Source: an uncultured Slackia sp.
GTDB lineage: Bacteria; Actinomycetota; Coriobacteriia; Coriobacteriales; Eggerthellaceae
Direction of reading: 5' to 3'
DNA length: 26,599 nt
Assembly: GCA_934646845.1 (NCBI GenBank)
Contig: CAKUEV010000005.1
Location: 1 to 26,599 of the forward strand
How positions within the stretch are numbered: the stretch's first letter is position 1; each line of letters starts with the position of its first letter. The notes under the pieces are model-generated. The model had not been told where the DNA came from and ran no database searches. It worked only from the letters and a program-made list of their open reading frames with translations. The position numbers were made by a program, and so were the translations under genes. This document shows positions 1 to 8,899 of the stretch, piece by piece.

Positions 1-2
1 CG

Positions 3-27
3 AAAAAGCCCCGCGAACGGGGCTTTT
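3..27 (-). terminator. Rho-independent terminator of alaS
   Basis: A perfect 10-bp stem (AAAAGCCCCG / CGGGGCTTTT) with a CGAA loop lies 7 bases beyond the alaS stop codon. Read on the minus strand it ends in a T run. The A run on the other side makes it potentially bidirectional, so it could also stop transcription entering from outside the window. Confidence 0.85.
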
Positions 28-33
28 ACCAGA

Positions 34-2664
34 CTATTTTGCAAAAAGCTCGCGCGCGGCGTCGAGCGCAGCGTCAATGCCAGCTGCATCTTTGCCGCCA
101 GCCTGAGCCATGGTCGGCTTGCCGCCGCCACCGCCCTTGATGTTGCCCGCGATAGCCTTGATCACGTTGCCGGCGTTAAAGCCAGCGGCAACGGCTTCAT
201 CGGTCGCGGCAGCCATGAGCACGGGCTTGTCGTTATTGATGGTGCCAATAACGCACGCACCGGGCTCGGGCATGCGGCCACGCAGAATATCCCACGCGTT
301 GCGCAGACCGCCAGCATCCAGACCGTCGATACGGGCGACGATGAGCGGGTAGCCCACGTTCACCATATTCTCGAGGTGCTCGGCAATGCTGCCCTCGGCC
401 GCCATCTTCTTGTTAGCCTTGCGCTTAGCCTCGAAGTCTTTGATGGTGGCAATGTTAGCCGCCGTGCGCTCGGAAACATCGAACATGGGAACGCGCAGCT
501 CGGCTGCGGTTTCCTTGAGCTCTTCCTCGACCTTGTTCATGTAAGCCAGAGCATCGAAGCTCGTCACGGCCTCGATACGGCGCAGGTTCGCGCCGACGCT
601 GCTCTCGGACACGATTTTCACGAAGCCGATTTCAGCAGTGTTGGCAACGTGGCAGCCGCCGCACAGCTCGCGCGAGAACTCGCCAGCCTCAACGACGCGC
701 ACGGTATCGCCGTATTTCTCGCCGAACAGAGCCGTGACGCCCGACTCGCGAGCGGCGTCGAGCGAAGTCTCGTACGTGCTCATGGGAACGGCGTTCATGA
801 TTTGCTCGTTTGCGACGCGCTCAACCTCGGCCAACTGCTCAGGCGTTACGCCCTCGAAGTGGGTGAAGTCAAAGCGCAAGCGATCGGGGCCAACGTAGCT
901 GCCAGCCTGCTTCACATGGTCGCCCAGAACCTGGCGCAGCGCCGCATGGAGCAAATGCGTGCAGGTATGGTTGCGCGAAATGCGCTTGCGGCGAAGCTCG
1001 TCGACAACCGCGCGAACGGTGTCGCCCACGTGGAGCTCGCCTTCGACGACTTTCACGTTGTGGCAGGTGAGGCCCTTTTCGGGAGCCTTGGTATCGACGA
1101 CTTCAGCCTTGAAGCCTTCGCCTTCGATAACGCCGGTGTCGCCCACTTCGCCACCCATTTCGGCGTAGAACGGAGTCAGGCCCAACACAATTTCGGCGGT
1201 GTCGCCCGCGGCGATGGAGTCGACGCGCTGGCCTTCTTTGATGAGCGCGCGAACGCCCGAGCTTGCGCTCATGCGGTCGTAGCCCACGAATTCGGTAGCG
1301 CCAACTTCTTTGAGAATGTCGGCATGCACGCCGCCGTACGTGCTCCATGCGGCTTCCGCGTCTTTCACGTTTGCCGCGCGAGCGCGCTCACGCTGGGCTT
1401 CCATGCAGCGCTCAAAGCCCTCCATGTCGACCTTCACGCCGCGATCGGCGCACATTTCCTCGGTAACCTCAACGGGGAAACCGTAGGTGTCGTGCAGGGT
1501 AAACGCCTGCTCGCCAGAAAGCGTATCGCCCTCGAGCTTCTCGAACGCCTCGGCCAAATACACCTGGCCCTGGCGAAGGGTCGCGCCGAAGCGCTCCTCT
1601 TCGGAAAGAATGACGCGGCGAATGAGCTCGCGGTTATCGACGATTTCGGGGTACACGTCGCCCATGAGCTTCACGATTTCATCGACGTACTCGTTGAGGA
1701 ACGGGCCCTCGATGCCCACCGTGTGCGCCTTCTGGATGGCGCGGCGCAGCAAACGGCGCAGCACGTAGCCGCGGCCCTCGTTGGAGGGAAGAATGCCGTC
1801 GGCAATCATGAAGGTGACAGAGCGGCTGTGGTCAGAGATGATGCGCAGCGACTTGTCGACGGCGGCGTCGGTTTTGTATTCCTTGCCGGAAAGGCGCTCA
1901 CCCACAGCAATCAGGCTGCGCAACACGTCGGTGTCGTAGTTGTTCGTGACGCCCTGCATGATGGCCGCAATGCGCTCCAGGCCCATGCCGGTATCGATGT
2001 TCTTCGAAGGCAGCGGGGCAAGCGTGCCGTCTTCCTGGCCATCGAACTGAGTGAACACGCAGTTCCAGTACTCGAGGAAGCGATCGCAATCGCAGCCAGG
2101 CGCGCAGTCGGGGCTGCCGCAACCGACTTCGGGGCCCTGGTCGAAGTAAATCTCGGAGCACGGGCCGCACGGGCCGGTGGGGCCGGCGCGCCAGAAGTTG
2201 TCGTCTTCGCCCAAGCGAGAGATGTGGCTGTCTTCGACGCCGAGGTTCTTCCAAATCTCGATGGTCTCGTCGTCGTCTTCGAACACCGTGAAGTACAGCT
2301 TTTCTTTCGGCAGGCCAAGCACCTCAGTCGAGAATTCGTACGCCCAAGCGCACATCTCGCTCTTGAAGTATTTGCCGAAGCTGAAGTTGCCCAGCATTTC
2401 GAAGAACGAAAGGTGGCGCGCATCGCCAATATTGTCGATGTCGTTGGTGCGCACGCACTTCTGCACCGTCGTGGTGCCGATGTATTGGGGGTCGAGTTCT
2501 TTTTGATGCAGGAAGTAAGGCTTGAACTGCACCATGCCAGCGCTCGTGAGCAAAAGGCTCGGATCGTCGGGAATCAGCGACGAAGAAGGCATGCGCTTGC
2601 AGCCCTTCTCCTCGAAGAACTTCAAGTACTTCTCGCGAATTTCCGCTGTAGTCATGTACTTCAT
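34..2664 (-). CDS. alaS: Alanyl-tRNA synthetase
   Basis: Charges tRNA-Ala with alanine in the cytoplasm and clears mischarged Ser/Gly-tRNA through its editing domain. The 876 aa match the usual family length. The class II catalytic core is at the N-terminus (KRMPSSSLIPDDPSLLLTSA, residues 23-42). The editing domain shows the zinc motifs HTCTH (566-570) and CGGCH (668-672). A C-Ala domain closes the protein with a glycine run near residue 840 (KGGGGGKPTMAQAGG). Two ATGs are possible, at 2664 and 2655; neither has a strong Shine-Dalgarno, and the first is kept by length. A plausible promoter (GTGACG-17-TATCAT) lies about 90 bases upstream. No T-box specifier or antiterminator sequence was seen, so the leader does not show obvious tRNA control. 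Confidence 0.97.
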   Translation of the reverse strand: MKYMTTAEIREKYLKFFEEKGCKRMPSSSLIPDDPSLLLTSAGMVQFKPYFLHQKELDPQYIGTTTVQKCVRTNDIDNIGDARHLSFFEMLGNFSFGKYFKSEMCAWAYEFSTEVLGLPKEKLYFTVFEDDDETIEIWKNLGVEDSHISRLGEDDNFWRAGPTGPCGPCSEIYFDQGPEVGCGSPDCAPGCDCDRFLEYWNCVFTQFDGQEDGTLAPLPSKNIDTGMGLERIAAIMQGVTNNYDTDVLRSLIAVGERLSGKEYKTDAAVDKSLRIISDHSRSVTFMIADGILPSNEGRGYVLRRLLRRAIQKAHTVGIEGPFLNEYVDEIVKLMGDVYPEIVDNRELIRRVILSEEERFGATLRQGQVYLAEAFEKLEGDTLSGEQAFTLHDTYGFPVEVTEEMCADRGVKVDMEGFERCMEAQRERARAANVKDAEAAWSTYGGVHADILKEVGATEFVGYDRMSASSGVRALIKEGQRVDSIAAGDTAEIVLGLTPFYAEMGGEVGDTGVIEGEGFKAEVVDTKAPEKGLTCHNVKVVEGELHVGDTVRAVVDELRRKRISRNHTCTHLLHAALRQVLGDHVKQAGSYVGPDRLRFDFTHFEGVTPEQLAEVERVANEQIMNAVPMSTYETSLDAARESGVTALFGEKYGDTVRVVEAGEFSRELCGGCHVANTAEIGFVKIVSESSVGANLRRIEAVTSFDALAYMNKVEEELKETAAELRVPMFDVSERTAANIATIKDFEAKRKANKKMAAEGSIAEHLENMVNVGYPLIVARIDGLDAGGLRNAWDILRGRMPEPGACVIGTINNDKPVLMAAATDEAVAAGFNAGNVIKAIAGNIKGGGGGKPTMAQAGGKDAAGIDAALDAARELFAK

Positions 2665-2729
2665 TGGACAGGTCTCGCTCTCATATTTCGGACTAGCGGG
2701 CCCAAGGCCCGATCATTTCCAACTGGCCC

Positions 2730-2758
2730 ATGATAGCCAACGCGCGCGCCCGCGTCAC
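2730..2758 (-). promoter_or_regulatory. Candidate alaS promoter
   Basis: On the minus strand GTGACG (2753-2758) is followed 17 bases later by TATCAT (2730-2735). This would give a leader of about 58 nt containing a short GC-rich hairpin (CGGGCC TTG GGCCCG) near 2700. The call rests only on consensus similarity. Confidence 0.4.
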
Positions 2759-2934
2759 GCCAGACCTTGCCACGTCGCGAGAATTCTATGAATTGCCCTG
2801 GAAAATGCGCGAAATCGCCGCGCCGCGCGCTTTGCGCGATTCGTTGCGCGCCGATACGTCGCGAAATGTTCTATCATGGGGTGCGATTATTCAAGCGCCC
2901 ACGCGCACATTCATCAATGCAGAACGGAATTACC

Positions 2935-3273
2935 ATGACCGATACCGACGTTGAAACCCTTGTCCCCGAGCCGCTCGACGATACCCCTTGGGATGAAATC
3001 GCCGAAAATAGCTGGTTTTGCGGCGTATACCGCTACCGTTTCGACTGCGAAGCGCTCATTCGCAAAAACGATGCGGGGCGTTTCGAGTGGGCCATTCGCC
3101 TGATTACCGACGCAAGCGGCGAGTCCGAGCGCGAAGAGGCCGGCACATACGCGAGCTTCGCCCGTGCCGAGAAAAAGGTCCAAACGCTGTTTGCCGAGTT
3201 TATGGCGCTGCCTTCGGTGCAAGACCCGAAAGCCGCCGAAGAGCAAAAGCAGCCTGCCAAGGAAGGCGAATAG
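2935..3273 (+). CDS. Small hypothetical protein
   Basis: I do not recognise this 112-aa protein. It begins MTDTDVETLVPEPL and has an acidic N-terminus. An aromatic-rich core (WFCGVYRYRFDCEAL) follows, then a strand-like stretch FEWAIRLITDASG, a probable amphipathic helix and a charged tail rich in Glu, Lys and Gln. There is no signal peptide or membrane segment, so it is probably a small cytoplasmic alpha/beta protein. The open frame extends upstream to 2767, but that part is Arg/Cys-rich and looks like read-through of non-coding DNA. ATG 2935 is preferred although its ribosome-binding site is weak; ATG 2917 is the alternative. A TATCAT -10-like box lies at 2872-2877. The gene is divergent from alaS and convergent with the AI-2E-family gene. 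A bulged hairpin (about 3299-3333) without a T run lies in the convergent gap. Confidence 0.65.
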   Translation: MTDTDVETLVPEPLDDTPWDEIAENSWFCGVYRYRFDCEALIRKNDAGRFEWAIRLITDASGESEREEAGTYASFARAEKKVQTLFAEFMALPSVQDPKAAEEQKQPAKEGE

Positions 3274-3329
3274 CCGCATCGAACGAAGCGGCGAGCCGGT
3301 AGGCGAAGCCGACAAACAGCAGCTTTCGC

Positions 3330-4685
3330 CTATTCCCCGCCCTTATCTTCGGTATCGGCGCCCTTTTCGCCATGGGAATTCAAAGCCGAGACAAGCGAAG
3401 AGGGCACGAATGGCTTGCTCGGCGTGGGAGAAATCGCATCGGCCATGGCATCGGGTTCTCCATTTTCGCCATCGAGAACCGACGGGTTGCCGCGGAAGAA
3501 CACGCCGTCTTCGGCAACGATCTGCCTGCCCGTGTTCTTCTCGAAGTAGTACACGAACACCGTTTTCGCGATGGCGGCGAACGGAATAGACAAGAGCATG
3601 CCAACGATATTGCCCATAAGGCCGCCCATGCTCTGGCCAATGGCACCGCCCACAAGCAACGCCACAATCACGATTGCCGGATGCACGTCAACCGAATTCT
3701 GCATGAGTTTGGGGCCGATAAACGTGTACACGAATTGCTGCACGCATACGGTGAGCACGAGCGCGAGCACGGCGGTAATGGGGCTCACGAACAGGCCGAC
3801 CACGGCCGCAACCGCGCCGCCAATCCAGGGACCCACGACGGGAATCAGATTCAAAACGCCTGTGATCAGGCCCAACGCGGCGGCATTCGGCACGCCCAGC
3901 ACCGCGAACCCTATGCCGCACGCCATGCCAATGACGAAGCATTGCAGCACGGTGGCGCGAATATAGCCGCCCATGATGCGCGTGAAGGCTATGCGCAGCA
4001 TGTCGGCCTCTTCTTTATGATTCTCGGGCACGAGCCGATCGACCTCGCGATCGATTGCGGGCAATTCCATAAGCGTCCAAAACGCCACCACGAGCGCAAA
4101 GCCCAAAACGATGAAGACATTCGCGATGCCCGTGCCGAACAGCACCACGCCATTGGCAGACTGCTTCGCGACAGATGACGCCCAATCGGCAAGCGACTTC
4201 GAACCCGCGTCGATCCAGCTGCGCACCGTGTCGTCTTGCAGAAGCGAGGCATACTTGTCGTAAAGCGAATTCGCCCAGTCGATAAGCCCCTGAACATACA
4301 CGGGCAGCGCAGAAAAGATATTCGCGAACTGGTCGTTCACGCCGAACATGGGCGAGAACATTATCACGATGAGTGCGGCGAACACCGCGAACATCCCCAC
4401 AAACGCAATGGTCGTTCCCAAGCCGCGACGAACGCCGCGGCGCTCAAGCGCATCGACGGGCGAGCGGAGCACGAGCACGAAAACAATCGTCCACACCAGA
4501 ATGGCCACCGGCAGGGACAACACGTCGAGGACAAAACCAAGCATATAGACGAGCGCCGCAACGCCTATAACCATCCACACCTGGAAGAAATGGCGGCGCG
4601 CATCATCGGTGCGCTCGGCGGCGATTTTCTCGCGTACGGCTTTCAACTGCGGCTCTTGCTCACCGCTGTCAGCGGAGCGTGTCAA
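3330..4685 (-). CDS. AI-2E family transporter (PerM/YhhT type permease)
   Basis: Polytopic membrane protein of the AI-2E transporter family (PF01594, former UPF0118). Members export or import diverse small molecules, and the substrate cannot be told from sequence. The 451 residues contain an N-terminal hydrophobic pair (WMVIGVAALVYMLGFVLDVL, VAILVWTIVFVLVL), a long extracytoplasmic segment and a C-terminal membrane bundle. The bundle includes the typical GVPNAAALGLITGVLNLIPV region followed by VGPWIGG. A charged, Pro/Ser-rich cytoplasmic tail of about 60 residues ends the protein. The start is TTG at 4685, placed 10 bases after a strong AGGAGG that lies over the stop codon of the upstream gene. 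The two genes are therefore probably translationally linked and in one operon. Confidence 0.88.
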   Translation of the reverse strand: MTRSADSGEQEPQLKAVREKIAAERTDDARRHFFQVWMVIGVAALVYMLGFVLDVLSLPVAILVWTIVFVLVLRSPVDALERRGVRRGLGTTIAFVGMFAVFAALIVIMFSPMFGVNDQFANIFSALPVYVQGLIDWANSLYDKYASLLQDDTVRSWIDAGSKSLADWASSVAKQSANGVVLFGTGIANVFIVLGFALVVAFWTLMELPAIDREVDRLVPENHKEEADMLRIAFTRIMGGYIRATVLQCFVIGMACGIGFAVLGVPNAAALGLITGVLNLIPVVGPWIGGAVAAVVGLFVSPITAVLALVLTVCVQQFVYTFIGPKLMQNSVDVHPAIVIVALLVGGAIGQSMGGLMGNIVGMLLSIPFAAIAKTVFVYYFEKNTGRQIVAEDGVFFRGNPSVLDGENGEPDAMADAISPTPSKPFVPSSLVSALNSHGEKGADTEDKGGE

Positions 4686-4690
4686 AACGA

Positions 4691-5320
4691 CTAGTCCTCC
4701 TTCGATGCGCCATAGGTGAAGTAGCCGCCAGCAGTGTGCGGCTCAGGCTCAGAGGCGGGCTTTTCGGCAGCGGCTTCGGGGGCATGGGCTTCAGGCGCGC
4801 ACGTTGCCGCCTGGTCGCCCTCGATAGCTGCGAACTCGGCAGGCGCCGCAGCCTCGGCCGCGGCGGCAAGCTTGGCCGACTCATCGGACGCCTTCTTGCC
4901 CGAAAGGGCTTCGCGCAGCTTTTCGGAAGCGGCGTTCACGATTTTCAACGGCGCATTCGCAACGGTGTCGACCGCCTCGGTCGCAGAGGCCGCCGAACCG
5001 GTAATGGCATCGACGTTTTCCAGAATGCCGTCGAGGCGCATGATTTCCAAATTCGCTGCATCAACGGCCAGCGAAGCGCGTTCGACCAGAGGATCGACGC
5101 GATCGATCGCGGGCTTGATGGAAGCGGTCATTTCTTTGGCATCGGCTGCGACCTTTTGCACATCGTCGATAATCGGCTTCACACTCGTCTCGAGCGTTTC
5201 CACCGTTTTGCGCGTGCGACGCAGCACCAGCACGAGCTCGACGATTGCCCAAATAAGCGCGATGCCGACAATCGCAAACACTACGGGAAGAATGACTTCC
5301 GAGATGAATCCAGCGTCCAT
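4691..5320 (-). CDS. Membrane-anchored coiled-coil protein, DUF948-like
   Basis: 209-aa protein with one N-terminal membrane helix (about residues 8-33, ILPVVFAIVGIALIWAIVEL). A long heptad-rich region follows (about 35-150, alternating Val/Ile/Leu with Asp/Lys/Glu). The C-terminal tail is rich in Ala, Glu and Pro and ends in GGYFTYGASKED. This layout is that of DUF948 (PF06103) proteins, whose function is unknown. The helix is expected to anchor the coiled coil at the inner face of the membrane. The frame stays open upstream for 90 more codons, but ATG 5320 has a good AAGGGA site and starts just before the membrane helix. It sits immediately before the AI-2E-family gene and is probably co-transcribed with it. 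Confidence 0.72.
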   Translation of the reverse strand: MDAGFISEVILPVVFAIVGIALIWAIVELVLVLRRTRKTVETLETSVKPIIDDVQKVAADAKEMTASIKPAIDRVDPLVERASLAVDAANLEIMRLDGILENVDAITGSAASATEAVDTVANAPLKIVNAASEKLREALSGKKASDESAKLAAAAEAAAPAEFAAIEGDQAATCAPEAHAPEAAAEKPASEPEPHTAGGYFTYGASKED

Positions 5321-5371
5321 GGCGTTTCCCTTCGATATCGCGCCCCTATGGCGCCCGTTTGATTTCCTTGA

Positions 5372-5377
5372 ATAATA
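5372..5377 (-). promoter_or_regulatory. Possible -10 box for the DUF948/AI-2E pair
   Basis: TATTAT on the minus strand lies 51 bases before the DUF948 ATG, in a 286-bp gap after rarA. No convincing -35 is spaced correctly. The gap length suggests that these two genes can be transcribed separately from rarA; nothing else is recognisable in the gap. Confidence 0.25.
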
Positions 5378-5606
5378 GCAGCACGCGGCAAGACGCGCAT
5401 GGGCGAAGCGTGGCGTTTCCGCAACGTTAAAGAGGAGCCCGACGCCGGCAGCGCAATACGGGGCGACGGGTCCACGCCGACAGACGAGGCGCATCGAGCG
5501 TTGTTCAACGATTGCCGGGCCGACAGACGCAGGCGACCAATCGCCATTGCCGCTTTGAGTACCCTCGCCGCGCAGACCCGATAAAGCCAATCATACGCCC
5601 CGCTTG

Positions 5607-7022
5607 TTACTCGCCCTTCGACGGCCTTGCGGCCCGCGTGGCCCGATCGCGCGATGTGGCATCGACCCGATAGGCCTCCCAGCCCGACTCGCTCGGTTGA
5701 TAGAAACACCCACGCTCAAGGCCTTCGGGCAAATAACGCTGCTCAACCCAATGGCCAGGATAATCGTGCGGGTATTTATACTCACCGTAGTTTTCCGAAC
5801 CAGGGCGATGACGGTCGCGCAAATAGCTCGGCACATCGCGTTTCGGCCCATGCCGTACTTCCGAAAGGGCGGCGTCGATGCTCGCTTCGGCCGCATTGCT
5901 TTTGGGGGCCAAGCACATATACGTCGCGGCCTGCGACAAGTTGATGCGGCATTCGGGCATGCCAATCACTTCAACAGCCTTAAAGGCCGCCTCGGCGATG
6001 AGCAAAGCCTGGGGATCGGCGTTGCCGATGTCTTCGCTTGCCAAAATGAAGATACGGCGCGCGATGAATTTCGGGTCTTCGCCGCCATCGAGCATACGAG
6101 CGAGCCAATACAGCGCCGCATCGGGGTCGCTGCCGCGCATCGATTTGATAAACGCGCTGATCACGTCGTAGTGCATGTCTTTATTCTTGTCGTACGGCAG
6201 CGCGCGATGCGGCGTGGCGAGTTCAACCATATCGGCGTCGATGGTAAACGGCGGCTCGGCCGCATCGCGCGCACCCTTTTCCTTGGCCAAGCCCGCGGCC
6301 AGCTCAAGCGTGGTGAGCGCCGAACGTCCGTCGCCGCCCGACAAGTTCACGATAGCTGCCAGCGCTTCGTCGGTAAGGGAGCACGAACCGGCCAAGCCCC
6401 GCTTCTCGTCGGCGAGCGCACGGCGCACGATGCATTCAATATCGATATCGGAAAGCGAATGCAGCTCAATCACGCGGGAACGGGAGATAAGCGCAGAATT
6501 TACTTCGAAAAACGGGTTTTCGGTCGTAGCACCCACGAGCACCACCGTGCGATTCTCCACAGCGTGCAGAAGCGAATCTTGCTGGCTACGACTGAAGCGA
6601 TGGATCTCGTCCACGAACAGAATCGTGCGGGCACCCGTGCCCAGCAGGCGCTTTTCCGCCGCAGCGATTTCGCGGCGCAAATCGGCGACGGTGCCGCCGA
6701 TGGCAGAAACTTCCACAAACGTCGCGCGCGTCGTTTCAGCGATGATGTGGGCGATGCTCGTTTTGCCCGTGCCTGCGGGTCCGTACAAGATGATGGACGA
6801 AAGCGTATCGGCCTCGATTGCCGCATGGAGCCAACTGCCCGGCCCCACCGCGTCTTCCTGCCCCGCAAGCTCATCGAGCGAGCGCGGGCGCATGCGCACG
6901 GCAAGCGGTGCAGCAGCGAATTTCTTCTCGTTCTCTATTTCAGTGAACAGCGTGTCCAACTTCCACCCATCTATCGCTTCAATACGCCTTGAAACACCAA
7001 TGCCCCAATTGCGCAAAACCAA
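5607..7022 (-). CDS. rarA: Replication-associated recombination protein A (AAA+ ATPase)
   Basis: RarA/MgsA is a clamp-loader-like AAA+ ATPase that acts at stalled replication forks and binds single-stranded DNA ends and SSB. The sequence shows Walker A GPAGTGKTS (81-89), Walker B ILFVDEIHRF (134-143) and sensor 1 GATTENP (164-170). The RarA C-terminal region is present with the YKYPHDYPGHWVEQRYLP signature. The start is uncertain. TTG 7022 has AAGGG eight bases upstream, inside the end of the previous gene, and gives 471 aa. An in-frame TTG at 6959 would begin LDTLFTEIENEKKF, closer to where RarA proteins usually begin. Only 2 bases separate the ubiB-like stop from TTG 7022, so the two genes are one transcription unit. 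The SOS-type box at 8720-8733 would govern both. Confidence 0.94.
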   Translation of the reverse strand: MVLRNWGIGVSRRIEAIDGWKLDTLFTEIENEKKFAAAPLAVRMRPRSLDELAGQEDAVGPGSWLHAAIEADTLSSIILYGPAGTGKTSIAHIIAETTRATFVEVSAIGGTVADLRREIAAAEKRLLGTGARTILFVDEIHRFSRSQQDSLLHAVENRTVVLVGATTENPFFEVNSALISRSRVIELHSLSDIDIECIVRRALADEKRGLAGSCSLTDEALAAIVNLSGGDGRSALTTLELAAGLAKEKGARDAAEPPFTIDADMVELATPHRALPYDKNKDMHYDVISAFIKSMRGSDPDAALYWLARMLDGGEDPKFIARRIFILASEDIGNADPQALLIAEAAFKAVEVIGMPECRINLSQAATYMCLAPKSNAAEASIDAALSEVRHGPKRDVPSYLRDRHRPGSENYGEYKYPHDYPGHWVEQRYLPEGLERGCFYQPSESGWEAYRVDATSRDRATRAARPSKGE

Positions 7023-7024
7023 CC

Positions 7025-8698
7025 CTACTGCCCTTTTCGGATTTTCACCACGATATACACGCTCAGAACCGCCGCGCCAATAAAGCCGAAAAAGCCAATC
7101 ACCGGCACGCCGAAGAGCTTCGGCTCCATGCCTGCAGAATAAATCAGCGACGATCCGACGAACAGGCCCGCCGTAATCATGGACAAGCTCAGGCGATCGA
7201 TGATGTGCCCGATTTTCTCCATGGGGCGCGGCGCCTCAACGTCGAACTTGATGCGCAGGCGTCCTTTTTCCGTCATATCGAGCACGTTGGAGATACGCTC
7301 GGGCAAATGCAACGCCTTATCGGCCGCGGCCATCGACGTGAGCACGCGGTCTTCCGCCTCGTCGATAAGGTCGAAGTTGCGCGCGAAGTAGCTCTTCACG
7401 TAACGCTCGACCACGGCCAGAATGCTGATTTCCGGCGACAGCGAGATGAGCGTGCCTTGCAGCGACGCCAAACCGCGCACGAGCATCACGAAACTTTGGG
7501 GCATGATCACGTTCGCATGGTCGAGGATGCCCATAATGTCGTTGAGCAGCTGCGCCACATCCATCGAATGCGCGTCTTCAGAGCTGTAGCGGTTGACCAA
7601 TGCGCTGAGATCTTGCAAAAGGGCGCCGTAATCGAAGCTCTTGCCCGGCACGTCTTTCACGCGCCCCCACTCAACGAACAAATTCGTGAGCCTGTGGCTA
7701 TCTTGCGCGATCATGGCCTTCATCATTTCGAAGAACAGCCTGCGCTCGTAAGGCGAAAGTTCGCCCATCATGCCGCAGTCGATCCACACGACCTCGCCTG
7801 GATCCTTCTTCCCCGCAGCGCGCTCTTCATCGGAAATCGTCGGTCGCACAATGAAGTTCGCCGAATGCGGATCGGCGTGATAGAAGCCGTTTTCGACCAT
7901 TTGCCGCATGAATGAATTCGCGATGCGGTCGCCGATTTCGCGCAGATTGTAGCCCGCTTCGCGAAGCTCATCGGCATGCTCGAGCGAGAGGCCATCGACG
8001 AATTCCATAACGAGCACCGTCTCGTCGGAGTATTCGCCATATGCCTTCGGGCACGTGACGCCGGGCTCAGTGGCGAGACCCCGACCGAAGCGCTCGAGAT
8101 TTTCGCGTTCCACGTTGAAATCGATTTCCTCGCGCACGGTGCGATCGAGCTCGTCGATCACCACATTGATGTCAACGCCCTGAATCATCGTAGACCCAGT
8201 GAGGTTGAGCAGGTCGGACGCGCGACGCATGAGAGCGATGTCGCGCACCATGTCTTGGCGCACATGATCGCGACGAATTTTGATGGCCACGGTTTCACCG
8301 CTTTCGGCAAGCGTCGCCTTATAGACCTGCGCGATGGAAGCCGATCCAAGCGGCTCGGCGGCGATGTCGCTGAACACATCGTGCCAATCGCCGTCGTAAA
8401 GGTCGCGCAACCGACGCTCCACCAACGAAAATGGCTCAGGCGTGGTGGAAGAACGCAAGGTTTGCAGCGCATTGCAGTATTCCTGAGGAAGCATGTCGGA
8501 CCGGGCCGAAAGAATCTGGCCCAGTTTGATGAACGTGGGGCCGAGCTCCTCGAGCAAACTTACGAGTTTTTCGGGCGTAATGCCCTTCGCGATTTCCGCG
8601 TGACGCAGCGCCTTCATGATTTCGGCGAGACGAGCCGGCGAAGTTTTGTCGTTTACGCCGCCGCGAAGCAGCTTCGCCACGTCTTTCGCGCGAGCCAT
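7025..8698 (-). CDS. ABC1/UbiB family atypical kinase (AarF-like)
   Basis: 557-aa member of the UbiB/ABC1 protein-kinase-like ATPase family. In respiring bacteria the family supports ubiquinone biosynthesis; its role in organisms without ubiquinone is not settled. Family motifs are clear: KLGQ (58-61), the Ala-rich loop GSASIAQVY (118-126), ExD (EID, 191-193), HADPHSANF (274-282) and IDCG (306-309). Two C-terminal membrane helices (about 505-525 and 528-553) end in a basic tail. The start chosen is ATG 8698, with GGAAGGGG 5 bases upstream; the open frame reaches 8842 but runs through the promoter and SOS-like box. It is the first gene of the ubiB-rarA unit. Pairing this kinase with a fork-repair ATPase is unusual. 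A role in menaquinone or another isoprenoid quinone/lipid is possible but not shown. Confidence 0.9.
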   Translation of the reverse strand: MARAKDVAKLLRGGVNDKTSPARLAEIMKALRHAEIAKGITPEKLVSLLEELGPTFIKLGQILSARSDMLPQEYCNALQTLRSSTTPEPFSLVERRLRDLYDGDWHDVFSDIAAEPLGSASIAQVYKATLAESGETVAIKIRRDHVRQDMVRDIALMRRASDLLNLTGSTMIQGVDINVVIDELDRTVREEIDFNVERENLERFGRGLATEPGVTCPKAYGEYSDETVLVMEFVDGLSLEHADELREAGYNLREIGDRIANSFMRQMVENGFYHADPHSANFIVRPTISDEERAAGKKDPGEVVWIDCGMMGELSPYERRLFFEMMKAMIAQDSHRLTNLFVEWGRVKDVPGKSFDYGALLQDLSALVNRYSSEDAHSMDVAQLLNDIMGILDHANVIMPQSFVMLVRGLASLQGTLISLSPEISILAVVERYVKSYFARNFDLIDEAEDRVLTSMAAADKALHLPERISNVLDMTEKGRLRIKFDVEAPRPMEKIGHIIDRLSLSMITAGLFVGSSLIYSAGMEPKLFGVPVIGFFGFIGAAVLSVYIVVKIRKGQ

Positions 8699-8719
8699 GC
8701 GCACCCCTTCCCTCATTTT

Positions 8720-8733
8720 CGAACGTCCGTTCA
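8720..8733 (-). promoter_or_regulatory. LexA/SOS-type operator before ubiB-rarA
   Basis: On the minus strand TGAACGGACGTTCG matches the Gram-positive/actinobacterial LexA box CGAACRNRYGTTCG at 13 of 14 positions, including the internal R-N-R-Y pattern. It overlaps the last base of the candidate -10 and the predicted transcription start, where a bound repressor would block initiation. RarA acts in replication-fork repair, so DNA-damage control makes biological sense. Confidence 0.6.
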
Positions 8734-8762
8734 TTGTAGCGCAGGAAGAAGAACCGCGCGAA
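8733..8762 (-). promoter_or_regulatory. Candidate promoter of ubiB-rarA
   Basis: TTCGCG (8757-8762) is followed 18 bases later by TACAAT (8733-8738) on the minus strand. The predicted transcript starts near 8726, inside the LexA-type box, with a leader of about 28 nt to the ATG at 8698. The -10 is good and the -35 is poor. Confidence 0.45.
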
Positions 8763-8899
8763 AGGGAGCGGTAACGTTGCCCAGCCGTAGCGCGAAAGGA
8801 AGATGACGGAACGGCCCAGCGCGCACTTTTGCAAAGAGGCATGCCTCCCTATGCCGAAATGAAAAATAATTCAAGGGGTTTCTTTCGTCCATGCTCGGA

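Noticed and set aside
376..2733. 785-codon open frame antisense to alaS
   Set aside because: It is rich in Ala, His and Val with no domain, has no ribosome-binding site, and mirrors a certain synthetase gene. Long antisense frames are common in high-GC DNA.
2665..2934. T-box riboswitch ahead of alaS
   Set aside because: No TGGNACCGCG-type antiterminator sequence or competing terminator is present, and the leader is only about 60 nt if the candidate promoter is right.
5321..5606. RNA gene or riboswitch between rarA and the DUF948-like gene
   Set aside because: No strong stem, terminator or known motif could be found; only a weak -10 box was retained.
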